In this document: positions 1-8,463 of the stretch, piece after piece
Position numbering within the stretch: the first letter of the stretch is position 1
Layout of the letters: every line of letters starts with the position of its first letter
Assembly: GCA_964489265.1 (NCBI GenBank)
Contig: CAZAXX010000035.1
Location: 1 to 24,426 of the forward strand
Length of the DNA: 24,426 bases
Direction of reading: 5' to 3'
DNA from: CAYRUP01 sp964489265
GTDB taxonomy: Bacteria > Pseudomonadota > Gammaproteobacteria > DSM-16500
The notes under the pieces: generated by a model
The model's input: only the letters and a program-made list of their open reading frames with translations
Told to the model about the DNA's origin: nothing
Database searches by the model: none
Position numbers and translations under genes: made by a program

Positions 1-106
1 GGGTGCCGTTGGTCTTTTCTATCCTGGGCGCCGCGCGCGCTCCGCCCCCCCCCCCACCCCCCCCGGGACGTAGGGAGAGGATAGTCGTGGGACATGAGAG
101 GATAGT
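1..106. other. Anomalous GC-rich contig edge, probable assembly artefact
   Basis: An 11-C run (45-55) and an 8-C run (57-64) sit in an alternating CG stretch, followed by a 12-bp direct repeat GAGAGGATAGTC at 75-86 and 96-107. The composition changes abruptly at the nuoJ stop codon. In a nuo operon nuoK should start here. An ATG at 112-110 does overlap the nuoJ stop as ATGA, but its frame reads a glycine run and stops after about 31 codons without any NuoK-like membrane segment. The simplest reading is a chimeric or low-quality contig end; real foreign DNA or a rearrangement is the alternative. Confidence 0.6.
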
Positions 107-108
107 CA

Positions 109-717
109 TCATTTTTGTTTTTTCTCCGACGGCATATTCACCAACCGTAATCGATTTTCAGGACGCGCAGCAATTTGTGCGCTGATTCTTTGTGATTTCC
201 GATCTTTCGGTTTACGATGCGATAATGCAATTGCGGCAATAATCGATGTTAATAATAAAACGGCCGCCACTTCAAATGGATACGCATAATTCGTGTAAAG
301 CACTGAACCCAAATCCGCTGTATTACTATAATCTGCAGCACTCGCTGCAGGAGCTGCAACTTGCGCTAAGCCAAAATGACCAGGGCCTAGCACCATCACC
401 GTCAAACCTATCATCAGAAGAATCAGCAATGCGGCGAATGGTAAATAACGTACAAAACCTTCCTGTCGACTGAGAATATCAGTACTTAACATCATGACGA
501 CAAATAAAAATAACGTCATCACCGCACCGACATACACTAACACTAAAACTAATGCTAAAAACTCTGCATTCAAAATTAACCAGACGCCCGCCGTCGCGAA
601 AAATGTTAAAACCAGAAATAACACACCGTGCACTGGGTTTTTGGAAGCGACCACCATCATCGCGGATATAACAGCGACGGCTGAAAATATATAAAAAATA
701 AAATGTAGTGTTGTCAT
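109..717 (-). CDS. nuoJ: NADH-quinone oxidoreductase subunit J
   Basis: This is a membrane-arm subunit of complex I, a hydrophobic protein of 202 aa. It has about five predicted transmembrane helices: four in residues 1-120 and one near 148-165. The third, LVLVLVYVGAVMTLFLFVVM, is the ND6-like helix with the conserved Y-V-GA segment that forms a pi-bulge in known complex I structures. The length is normal for NuoJ. The C-terminal 35 residues are a basic cytoplasmic tail. The ATG at 717 has an AAAGG-type ribosome site about 7 nt upstream. It is separated from nuoI by about 150 bp of repeat, unlike the other, abutting nuo genes. nuoK, L, M and N are expected next but lie beyond the window. Confidence 0.96.
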   Translation of the reverse strand: MTTLHFIFYIFSAVAVISAMMVVASKNPVHGVLFLVLTFFATAGVWLILNAEFLALVLVLVYVGAVMTLFLFVVMMLSTDILSRQEGFVRYLPFAALLILLMIGLTVMVLGPGHFGLAQVAAPAASAADYSNTADLGSVLYTNYAYPFEVAAVLLLTSIIAAIALSHRKPKDRKSQRISAQIAARPENRLRLVNMPSEKKQK

Positions 718-726
718 TTTCTACCT

Positions 727-870
727 TTCTTAAATGTCATCCTGAGCGAACTAGTCAGGAGATCCTTCACTGCGTTCAGGATGACATGCATTCTTAAATG
801 TCATCCTGAGTGTAACGAAGGATCTCCAAACTAGCTGGGAGATGCTCCACTGCGTTCAGGATGACATGCT
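727..870. repeat. Two tandem palindromic repeats (TGTCATCCTGAG type)
   Basis: Two hairpin units lie side by side. Unit 1 has 12-bp perfect arms at 734-745 and 776-787; unit 2 has arms at 798-809 and 856-867. The 20-bp leader ending in TGTCATCCTGAG is identical at 727-746 and 791-810, and ACTGCGTTCAGGATGACATG recurs at 769-788 and 849-868, so one unit is a diverged copy of the other. The second unit also holds GAAGGATCTCC, a core typical of dispersed palindromic repeats in many bacterial genomes. The element sits inside the nuo operon, next to the nuoI stop. In the transcript both units could fold. Whether it affects nuoJ expression is unknown. Confidence 0.85.
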
Positions 871-1359
871 TTATCGATATTTTGCATCTTCCGCACGATC
901 TCTCGCGATCTGCGGTTCATACTTGTCACCAATCGCGAGTAATTTATTTTTCGTTAAAATATTTTCACCCCGATTTTCTATATGATAATCGTTAAAACGG
1001 GTCAAAATAATGGAATCCACCGGACAGGATTCTTCACAAAATCCGCAATAAACACATTTGAATAAATCAACTTCATACAGTGTAGTACGCCGCGCGCCAT
1101 CCAAACGCGGTGCGGCTTCAATCGTGATGGCCAGTGCGGGACAAACTGCTTCGCAAAGTTTGCACGCGATACAACGTTCTTCGCCATTTGGATATCGACG
1201 CAATGCGTGTAAGCCACGAAAACGAACTGAGGTTGGCGTTTTTTCTTCAGGATATTGTATTGTTACTTTTCTCGCAAAAAATAAACGTCCTGTGAGCCTC
1301 AAGCCCAGCAACAAATCCCATAAAGTAAAACTTTTAATGTATTGGGTTAAACGTCGCAT
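871..1359 (-). CDS. nuoI: NADH-quinone oxidoreductase subunit I
   Basis: This is the peripheral-arm ferredoxin-like subunit (TYKY/PSST neighbourhood). It carries two [4Fe-4S] clusters (N6a and N6b) that pass electrons from NuoG towards NuoB. Two CxxCxxCxxxCP motifs are visible: C63, C66, C69, C73 and C102, C105, C108, C112. The length of 162 aa is typical. The N-terminal amphipathic stretch (about residues 8-35) is the usual membrane-surface anchor. The ATG at 1359 is 1 nt past the nuoH stop, with GAGA about 5 nt upstream, so translation is probably coupled to nuoH. Confidence 0.98.
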   Translation of the reverse strand: MRRLTQYIKSFTLWDLLLGLRLTGRLFFARKVTIQYPEEKTPTSVRFRGLHALRRYPNGEERCIACKLCEAVCPALAITIEAAPRLDGARRTTLYEVDLFKCVYCGFCEESCPVDSIILTRFNDYHIENRGENILTKNKLLAIGDKYEPQIARDRAEDAKYR

Positions 1360-1360
1360 A

Positions 1361-2395
1361 TTATCTCATTTCCGTGAACCACGGACTCAATTGAAAATGT
1401 ATCGCCAAGGCTAGCACCACTATCCACACGATAGTGACCGGGATCAAGATTTTCCAGCCTAAACGCATGATTTGATCATAACGATAACGCGGGAAAGTCG
1501 CGCGTATCCATAAATAACAAAATACAAATATCGATAACTTCATGAGTAACCAGACCAGACCAGGCACCCAGGCAAACGCTGACTCAAGCACCGGAATACC
1601 TTGGAATGGTGACAACCAGCCGCCCATAAACATAATGGCAGCGAGCGTTGAAATCAAAATCATGTTGGCATATTCAGCTAAGAAAAATAATGCAAACACG
1701 GTTCCTGAGTATTCAACATGAAAGCCCGCAACAATTTCTGATTCACCTTCGGAAACGTCAAATGGTGCGCGATTGGTTTCCGCAACACCCGATATCCAGT
1801 AAACAATAAATAACGGAAATAATGGCAACCAATACCAATGCCAAAAACCGCCCGCTTGCGCGTTGATAATCGCCTGAAAATTAAGTGATCCCGCCGCCAT
1901 CATGACGCCCACTAAAGCAAAACCCATCGCGATTTCATACGAAATAGATTGTGCTGCCGCACGTAATGCGCCAAAGAGCGCGTATTTGGAATTGGATGCC
2001 CAGCCTGCAATCAACACGCCATAAACACCCAGTGATGACAATGCAAAAACATATAAAACACCCGCATTAATATTCGCTAACACAAATGCTTTATCCAATG
2101 GAATCGCCGCCCAACCGGCCAGTGCAGTACCGATACTAATCATGGGTGCAATCACAAATAAAAATCGGTTGGATGCCGATGGAATAATAATTTCTTTGTT
2201 TAATAACTTAAGCACATCGGCAATCGGTTGCAGCAAGCCACTTAGACCAACACGATTTGGACCGATACGTGTTTGCATATACCCTATGACTTTACGTTCG
2301 AGGTAAGTCAAATAGGCGACCGAAAGCAACAACGCGACGACGATCACGATAATTTTTATAGCAATGACACTAATAAGTAATATTTGTTCCATCAT
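1361..2395 (-). CDS. nuoH: NADH-quinone oxidoreductase subunit H
   Basis: This membrane subunit (ND1 family) joins the peripheral and membrane arms and forms much of the quinone chamber. It has 344 aa with about eight transmembrane helices. The family signatures are clear: LERKVIGYMQTRIGPNRVG near residue 32 and ETNRAPFDVSEGESEIVAGF near residue 205. The second is the conserved acidic loop facing the quinone site. The start ATG at 2395 overlaps the nuoG stop by four bases (ATGA), indicating translational coupling. The protein appears complete. Confidence 0.98.
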   Translation of the reverse strand: MMEQILLISVIAIKIIVIVVALLLSVAYLTYLERKVIGYMQTRIGPNRVGLSGLLQPIADVLKLLNKEIIIPSASNRFLFVIAPMISIGTALAGWAAIPLDKAFVLANINAGVLYVFALSSLGVYGVLIAGWASNSKYALFGALRAAAQSISYEIAMGFALVGVMMAAGSLNFQAIINAQAGGFWHWYWLPLFPLFIVYWISGVAETNRAPFDVSEGESEIVAGFHVEYSGTVFALFFLAEYANMILISTLAAIMFMGGWLSPFQGIPVLESAFAWVPGLVWLLMKLSIFVFCYLWIRATFPRYRYDQIMRLGWKILIPVTIVWIVVLALAIHFQLSPWFTEMR

Positions 2396-4707
2396 GCTTT
2401 TTGAATCTCTATTGGGCCATACAATTGACTTAATTCATGGGTCGCTAAAATACCGCCTGGAATATACGCAGCCGCAAGCGGAACCCGTTTATCTATCACC
2501 ACAGGAAGAACAACCCGTCCTTCATCTTGAGTCACAATCACTGAATCTGTATCACTCACGTTTAAAACTGCGGCAGTTTCAGGATGCAGATGCGCAGCAA
2601 TTAAATGATTTTCAATAATCGGTTGCGTCGCTTGCAATGCTTTCGCGCGACGTTGCAAACTGTCGCCGGCATAAAGTGGAATGTCACCGATGCGTGATAA
2701 TTTTTTTGTTGTTGTGCTTTTGCTAACTGGCATCGCTACTTTCGTTTGACATGAAATGTTTTTACCATCGAGTGCAGCTTTGAGTTCTGCGCTAATTTCA
2801 TGCGCGGATTGATAATCGAATCCTTCGCAATGAAATAAATTACCTAACACACGTAATACTTTCCAGGCAGGACGTGCTTCACCAAGCGGCGGCGCAACGC
2901 CATTAAATTTTTGCCACTCGCCTGTTACATTGACGAAAGTGCCGGCTGTTTCCGTAAATGGGGTAATCGGTAAAATAACATTTGCATACTGCGCTAACAT
3001 TGGATTTTTAAACATTGTTAACGAAACAACAAACTCAGCTTCCAGTAATGCATTCTGCGCCAAGGGTGCATTTGCGCAATCGAATTCGGGCTCTACATTC
3101 AATAAAACATACGCTTTGCGTGGATTTTCCCACATGCTATTTGCATTTAAACCTGCATGTTCACCGGCAGCACTACGATGTGGAATTGCGCCAGCTAACC
3201 AGGCGCCTGCGGCATTACCACCTTCCGTTAAATAACCCAGCAGCGCATTGCATTCTGTTGCGATTGCAGAAGCCAATGCACGAAGTGCGGCTGCTTCTGG
3301 ATGATTAAATGCGGATGCACCTACTAACACACAAACTTTTTTACCTTCACGCAACAAATCGGCAATTGCATCCGCTTGTTTCTCAGTAAGCGCTTGCAAC
3401 ACATTCGCTAATTCTTCTGTCAACCGATGCGGCGCTGCAATTTTCTTTGCTGCGAGAGGAAAGTTGAAACGATAATCCAGCATATTGACAGCCATCACTC
3501 GCGCGCCTTTACGTGCAGCTTGACGAACACGCAAACCGGCGAGTGGTTGTTCTTTTTGAATATTGGAACCGATTAATAAAATCGCGTCGCAATTTTCAAT
3601 ATCGGCTAGAGTTCCATTTAAACCGGGAAAAGTTGGCATCGTTTGTTGATCGGAAAAATCAACTTGTCGCAAACGATGATCGATATTGGAAGAACCTAAC
3701 TGGCGCACTAATTTTTGTAATAAATAAAATTCTTCGACAGTGGAATTGGGTGATGCTAATGCCGCAAGATGTTCAGCACCTTGCGTGTGAATCACATCTT
3801 GTAAACCTTTTACCGCAATTTCAAGCGCGGTTTGCCAGTCGGTTTCTTGCCATTGACCGTCAACCCGAATCATGGGATTTTCCAGACGATCCGGATGTGC
3901 GAGCGCTTCATAACTAAAACGATCGCGATCTGATAACCAGGTTTGATTAATGCTTAAATTTTCGCGTGGAATGACACGCATCACTTTTCCAGTGCGCGTG
4001 TGTACATAAATATTTGAACCAACACAATCATGTGGCGCAATCGATGGATATTGATTTAATTCCCACGCACGTGCAGTAAACCGAAATGGTTTAGAGGTCA
4101 ACGCACCCACCGGACAAAGATCAATAATATTGCCAGAAATTTCGGAATGCAGCGCATGACCAACGTAAGTGCCGATTTCTAAATTTTCACCACGGCCAAT
4201 TCCACCCAACTCACGTAATCCAGCAATTTCATCACCAAAACGCACGCAGCGTGTGCATTGAATGCAACGCGTCATGTCGGTTGAAATGAGTGGTCCTAAA
4301 TCTTCGTCTTTGACAGAACGTTTTCCGAATGTATAAAACGAATCAGCGGAACCATAGCCCATACTTAAATCTTGCAATTCACACTCGCCACCTTGATCGC
4401 AGATCGGGCAATCGAGTGGATGATTAATTAATAAAAATTCCATCACTGCTTTTTGTGCAGCAAGCGCTTTCGGAGAACGCGTAAAAATTTTCATGCCAGG
4501 CATCACAGGTGTTGCGCAAGCAGGTAATGCTTTCGGTGATTTTTCAACTTCAACGAGACACATGCGGCAATTGGCTGCAATGGACAAATGTTTGTGATAG
4601 CAAAAACGCGGAATATAAATTCCGGCTTCATCCGCCACTTGGATGACCATAGTATTTGGTTTTGCTGTTAACGGTTTGCCGTCAATTTCTATTTCAATGT
4701 CTGACAT
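2392..4707 (-). CDS. nuoG: NADH-quinone oxidoreductase subunit G
   Basis: This is the large Fe-S subunit of the NADH-dehydrogenase arm, 771 aa. The N-terminal [2Fe-2S] ferredoxin domain has C36, C47, C50 and C64 (cluster N1b). The His/Cys [4Fe-4S] site N5 is H96, C100, C103, C109. Cluster N4/N6-type ligands are C148, C151, C154 and C198 in CIQCTRC...CPVGAL. A molybdopterin-oxidoreductase-like domain of about 550 residues follows; it is known to be cofactor-free in this family. The extra off-path cluster N7 of E. coli and Thermus needs four cysteines around residue 228. Only C228 is seen there, so N7 is probably absent. The gene is about 46 bp downstream of nuoF, across a hairpin. Confidence 0.98.
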   Translation of the reverse strand: MSDIEIEIDGKPLTAKPNTMVIQVADEAGIYIPRFCYHKHLSIAANCRMCLVEVEKSPKALPACATPVMPGMKIFTRSPKALAAQKAVMEFLLINHPLDCPICDQGGECELQDLSMGYGSADSFYTFGKRSVKDEDLGPLISTDMTRCIQCTRCVRFGDEIAGLRELGGIGRGENLEIGTYVGHALHSEISGNIIDLCPVGALTSKPFRFTARAWELNQYPSIAPHDCVGSNIYVHTRTGKVMRVIPRENLSINQTWLSDRDRFSYEALAHPDRLENPMIRVDGQWQETDWQTALEIAVKGLQDVIHTQGAEHLAALASPNSTVEEFYLLQKLVRQLGSSNIDHRLRQVDFSDQQTMPTFPGLNGTLADIENCDAILLIGSNIQKEQPLAGLRVRQAARKGARVMAVNMLDYRFNFPLAAKKIAAPHRLTEELANVLQALTEKQADAIADLLREGKKVCVLVGASAFNHPEAAALRALASAIATECNALLGYLTEGGNAAGAWLAGAIPHRSAAGEHAGLNANSMWENPRKAYVLLNVEPEFDCANAPLAQNALLEAEFVVSLTMFKNPMLAQYANVILPITPFTETAGTFVNVTGEWQKFNGVAPPLGEARPAWKVLRVLGNLFHCEGFDYQSAHEISAELKAALDGKNISCQTKVAMPVSKSTTTKKLSRIGDIPLYAGDSLQRRAKALQATQPIIENHLIAAHLHPETAAVLNVSDTDSVIVTQDEGRVVLPVVIDKRVPLAAAYIPGGILATHELSQLYGPIEIQKA

Positions 4708-4718
4708 TTATTACCCCA

Positions 4719-4743
4719 CGGGCGGACACATCGGTCCGCCCCT
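4719..4743. repeat. Short GC-rich hairpin between nuoF and nuoG
   Basis: GGGCGGAC (4720-4727) and GTCCGCCC (4734-4741) form perfect 8-bp arms around a 6-nt loop, inside an otherwise AT-rich 46-bp spacer. On the transcribed (minus) strand a T-rich tract does not follow the stem, so it is not a classic intrinsic terminator. It resembles small dispersed palindromes (REP-like) rather than a dedicated regulator. It could still act as an RNA processing or stability element between nuoF and nuoG. Confidence 0.7.
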
Positions 4744-4753
4744 ACAAATTTTT

Positions 4754-6019
4754 TTAAACCATGCATTTGCCATGTTCAACATGGTAAACAAATTCATCGT
4801 AAAAATGTTTGAGAAATCCACCGACCGGCCATGCAGCGGCTTCGCCAAATGCACAAATCGTTCGGCCTTCAATGTTTTTTGCGACACGGCGCAAATTTTC
4901 TATGTCTGCAATAGTGCCTTCGCCATGCTCAATTTTGTGAACTAAACGATACAACCAACCCGTTCCTTCACGACACGGTGTGCACTGACCGCACGATTCA
5001 TCCATATAAAAATGGGAAAGACGTTGCAATGCTTTTACCATGCAAACAGTTTCATCCATCACAATAACAGCGCCTGAACCTAAACCTGAACCCGCTTTTT
5101 GTAAGGAATCAAAATCCATATCGAGTGATAACATAATGTCTGCTGGTAAAACTGGCATCGATGAACCGCCCGGAATTACAGCTTTTAATTTGTGTCCGTT
5201 ACGCACACCGCCTGCCATAGCTAATAAATCTTTGAATGGCGTACCCAGTGGAACTTCATAATTTCCCGGTTTATTCACATGACCCGTGACGCTGAAAATT
5301 TTGCAACCGCCGTTATTGGGTTTACCTAATTTCAAAAACCACTCAGCACCTTTTTCTAAAATAACGGGCACACTCGCAAACGTTTCCACATTATTAATAG
5401 TCGTTGGTTTGCTATATAAACCACGCGATGCAGGAAACGGTGGCTTGAAACGCGGCATACCTTTTTTGCCTTCCAACGATTCCATCAATGCCGTTTCTTC
5501 ACCGCAAATATAAGCGCCTGCGCCCAACGTGCTATACACTTCGACTTCAACACCGGAGCCTAAAATATTTTTTCCTAAAAAACCGGCACGTCGCGCTTCA
5601 TCGAGTGCGGCTTCAAAACGCTCGTAAGGTTCATGAAATTCGCCGCGCATGTAGTTATACACAACCGTCGCGCCCATGCAATAACCCGCAATCGCCAACC
5701 CTTCAATCAATTGATGTGGATTGAAGCGCAAAATGTCGCGATCTTTACAGGTTCCGGGCTCGCCTTCATCTGCATTGCATAACACATATTTTTGTCCGGG
5801 GGAGTCATACTTTATGAAACTCCACTTCAAGCCCGTTGGAAAACCTGCGCCACCACGGCCACGTAGTGCAGATAATTTTAATGCGTCGACAATTTGTTCT
5901 GGCGGAATTTTTTCACGCAGAATTTTTTTCCATTGCACGTAACCGCCAGCACTTTCATAGGTGCTTAGCGTCCATGGCTTATCTAAATGTAATGTGCGGA
6001 AACAAATTTCATTTGCCAC
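4754..6019 (-). CDS. nuoF: NADH-quinone oxidoreductase subunit F
   Basis: This is the NADH- and FMN-binding subunit (51-kDa homologue), 421 aa. It oxidises NADH and passes electrons via FMN to cluster N3. The glycine-rich nucleotide/FMN segment RGRGGAGFPTG lies at residues 53-63, and the flavin/NADH motif GAGAYICGEETAL at 166-178. The N3 [4Fe-4S] ligands are C343, C346, C349 (ESCGQCTPCREG) and C389. The start is GTG at 6019: no in-frame ATG precedes the conserved glycine motif, and GGAG lies about 8 nt upstream. It follows nuoE with a gap of only 5 bp. Confidence 0.98.
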   Translation of the reverse strand: MANEICFRTLHLDKPWTLSTYESAGGYVQWKKILREKIPPEQIVDALKLSALRGRGGAGFPTGLKWSFIKYDSPGQKYVLCNADEGEPGTCKDRDILRFNPHQLIEGLAIAGYCMGATVVYNYMRGEFHEPYERFEAALDEARRAGFLGKNILGSGVEVEVYSTLGAGAYICGEETALMESLEGKKGMPRFKPPFPASRGLYSKPTTINNVETFASVPVILEKGAEWFLKLGKPNNGGCKIFSVTGHVNKPGNYEVPLGTPFKDLLAMAGGVRNGHKLKAVIPGGSSMPVLPADIMLSLDMDFDSLQKAGSGLGSGAVIVMDETVCMVKALQRLSHFYMDESCGQCTPCREGTGWLYRLVHKIEHGEGTIADIENLRRVAKNIEGRTICAFGEAAAWPVGGFLKHFYDEFVYHVEHGKCMV

Positions 6020-6024
6020 AGCGG

Positions 6025-6519
6025 TTACTCCAACTCTTTTAAAATATCATCCACTTTTTCTGGTGTGAGATTTTCATAATATTTTTTACCAATATGAAAC
6101 ATCGGCGCAGCCGCGCAAGCAGCTAAACATTCCACTTCACGCAATGTAAATTTTCCATCTGCCGTTGTTTCATTGACTTTAATTTCTAAACGCTTTTTTA
6201 AATGATCCACAATTTTTTGCGAACCATTTAGCATGCACGAAATATTCGTGCAGACATTAATAACATGTCGACCCACCGGTTTGACATTATACATCGTGTA
6301 AAATGAAACAACTTCATACACGGCGATGCGTGACATTTTTAAATAATCAGCTACGGCATCCATTAATTCTTCTGTGAGCCAGCCATTATTTTCTTCTTGT
6401 ACAATCATCAAAGCTTGCAGAACGCCAGAGCGCTTCTGATCTACTGGATAGCGTGTCAGCCAACGATCGATTTCAGCACGCGCATGGGCTGAAAGAATGG
6501 TTTTGGTTATCTCTGTCAT
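6025..6519 (-). CDS. nuoE: NADH-quinone oxidoreductase subunit E
   Basis: This is a thioredoxin-fold [2Fe-2S] subunit (24-kDa homologue), 164 aa. It binds cluster N1a beside NuoF. The four ligands are seen as C90 and C95 (CTNISC) and C131 and C135 (CLAAC). The N-terminal helical part (residues 1-75) is the usual NuoE helical bundle. The length is normal. The ATG at 6519 shares one base with the nuoD stop (TAATG), so the two are coupled. Confidence 0.98.
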   Translation of the reverse strand: MTEITKTILSAHARAEIDRWLTRYPVDQKRSGVLQALMIVQEENNGWLTEELMDAVADYLKMSRIAVYEVVSFYTMYNVKPVGRHVINVCTNISCMLNGSQKIVDHLKKRLEIKVNETTADGKFTLREVECLAACAAAPMFHIGKKYYENLTPEKVDDILKELE

Positions 6520-7781
6520 TAGCGATCAATCTCTCCAAACACAATGTCTAAACTCGAAAGCACGGCGACCACGTCGGCAATCATGTGTCCGCGTACTAAT
6601 TCTTCTAGCGCCGCCAAATGGGGAAATCCGGCTGCGCGAACTTTTAAACGGTACGGTTTATTTGCGCCATCGGATACCAGATACACACCAAATTCACCTT
6701 TAGGATGTTCAATTGCAGCATAGGCTTCACCTTCCGGCAAACAAAATCCTTCCGTCATTAATTTGAAATGATGAATCATGGCTTCCATTTTTTCTTTCAT
6801 ATTGACGCGGGTCGGTGGTGCAACTTTTTGATGATCGGAAATCACCGGGCCTGGATTTTTTTGCAGCCATTCCACGCACTGACGAATAATGCGATTTGAT
6901 TGACGCATTTCTGCAACGCGCACGAGATAACGATCGTAACAATCGCCATTGGCACCCACTGGAATATCAAAATCCAATTCGTTATACATCGCATACGGTT
7001 GTTTTCGACGTAAATCCCATTCGACGCCCGAACCGCGTAACATGGGACCGGTAAATCCAAGCGCAATTGCACGCTCTGGCGAAATCACACCAATATCGAC
7101 CGTGCGTTGTTTCCAGATTCGGTTGTCGGTTAAGAGTGTTTCATATTCATTGACGCGTTCAGGAAAACGTTCTGTGAAATCCCAAATAAAATCTAATAAC
7201 GATCCCTGACGATTCGCATTCATTGCAGCAACTTCTTTTTCATTATGCCAACGAGAAACATGATAATGCGGCATTTTGGCGGGAAGATCGCGATAAACAC
7301 CACCCGGGCGATAATATGTTGCATGCATGCGCGAGCCTGACACGGCTTCATAACAATCTAATAAATCTTCTCGCTCACGGAAACAATAGATAAACATGGA
7401 CATTGCACCTAAATCCAAACCGTGTGCACCTAGCCACAACAAGTGATTTAGAATTCGGGTGATTTCATCGAACATGGTTCGAATATACAGCGCACGTACC
7501 GGCGCTGTGATGCCTAATAGTTTTTCGATAGCAAGCACATAACCATGCTCGTTACACATCATCGATACATAATCCAACCGATCCATGTAACCAATGCTGT
7601 GATTATACGGCTTGGTTTCAGCTAATTTTTCGGTGGCTCTATGCAATAAACCGACATGTGGATCGGCACGCACAATGGTTTCGCCATCCACTTCTAAAAT
7701 TAAACGCAACACACCGTGCGCCGCGGGATGCTGGGGGCCGAAGTTAAATGTGTAATTACGAATTTCTGGTAACTTTTCCAT
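6519..7781 (-). CDS. nuoD: NADH-quinone oxidoreductase subunit D
   Basis: This is the 49-kDa homologue, 420 aa, related to the large subunit of [NiFe] hydrogenases but without metal-binding cysteines. It forms the quinone pocket with NuoB. FGPQHPAAHGVLRL (residues 14-27) carries the conserved histidines of the quinone-site loop. DPHVGLLHRATEKLAE follows near residue 41. It is a separate gene from nuoC, unlike the fused nuoCD of enterobacteria. The start at 7781 lies 6 bp after the nuoC stop; a GGAG sits at the end of nuoC, slightly far from the start. Confidence 0.98.
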   Translation of the reverse strand: MEKLPEIRNYTFNFGPQHPAAHGVLRLILEVDGETIVRADPHVGLLHRATEKLAETKPYNHSIGYMDRLDYVSMMCNEHGYVLAIEKLLGITAPVRALYIRTMFDEITRILNHLLWLGAHGLDLGAMSMFIYCFREREDLLDCYEAVSGSRMHATYYRPGGVYRDLPAKMPHYHVSRWHNEKEVAAMNANRQGSLLDFIWDFTERFPERVNEYETLLTDNRIWKQRTVDIGVISPERAIALGFTGPMLRGSGVEWDLRRKQPYAMYNELDFDIPVGANGDCYDRYLVRVAEMRQSNRIIRQCVEWLQKNPGPVISDHQKVAPPTRVNMKEKMEAMIHHFKLMTEGFCLPEGEAYAAIEHPKGEFGVYLVSDGANKPYRLKVRAAGFPHLAALEELVRGHMIADVVAVLSSLDIVFGEIDR

Positions 7782-7787
7782 TAATCA

Positions 7788-8453
7788 TTATTCTCCAGAC
7801 TGATATCGGTTATCGCTGCGAATAACTTTGGGTTCTAAAATCCGCGGCTGGATTTTGACAGGCTCATAAATCACGCGCTGCAATTTCGCATCGTAACGTG
7901 GTTCCACATGTCCACTTAACGGAAAATCTTTACGGAATGGATGTCCCACAAAACCATAATCAGTCAGAATACGTCGTAAATCAGGATGGCCCGTGAACAT
8001 AATTCCAAACAAGTCGAATGCTTCTCGCTCAAACCAATTGGCCGCTGGCCAGAGATGGACGACGGATGGTACTTTCGGATTGTGATCAAGCGACACACGA
8101 ATTCTGATGCGCTGATTTTGGGAAAGTGACAACAAATGATAAACCGCGGCATAACGAGGACGCGTTAATTCAGGATGATTGATTGCACTCCGATCGACAC
8201 CACGTTCAAAACCTGTTGCAGTTGCGCTATTGGTTTCCCATTCAGACAAACCATAATGCAGATAATCAACACCGCATACATCCACCAACATTTTGAAATC
8301 AAATTCTTTGTCATCACGCAAACCAAGACACACTTCAAGCAAGCGTTCCGGTAAAACTTCGATGGTCAATTCGTCGCATGCAATCGTGGCATGCTGAATC
8401 AATGCACCAAAACGTTCATTGATCTGAGAGCTTAATGTTTCAACGTCAGCCAT
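7788..8453 (-). CDS. nuoC: NADH-quinone oxidoreductase subunit C
   Basis: This is the 30-kDa homologue, a peripheral-arm structural subunit, 221 aa. The family signature is at about residues 143-180: FEREAFDLFGIMFTGHPDLR followed by the conserved G-HPFRKDFPL segment. No cofactor is expected. It is unfused to nuoD. The gap to the nuoB stop is 10 bp. The ribosome site is weak (TAGGG about 8 nt upstream), consistent with coupling to upstream translation. Confidence 0.97.
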   Translation of the reverse strand: MADVETLSSQINERFGALIQHATIACDELTIEVLPERLLEVCLGLRDDKEFDFKMLVDVCGVDYLHYGLSEWETNSATATGFERGVDRSAINHPELTRPRYAAVYHLLSLSQNQRIRIRVSLDHNPKVPSVVHLWPAANWFEREAFDLFGIMFTGHPDLRRILTDYGFVGHPFRKDFPLSGHVEPRYDAKLQRVIYEPVKIQPRILEPKVIRSDNRYQSGE

Positions 8454-8463
8454 GAGATATGCC

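Noticed and set aside
3..185. Plus-strand ORF with a proline run at the window start
   Set aside because: It arises from the poly-C tract and the antisense of nuoJ; no ribosome site and no plausible protein.
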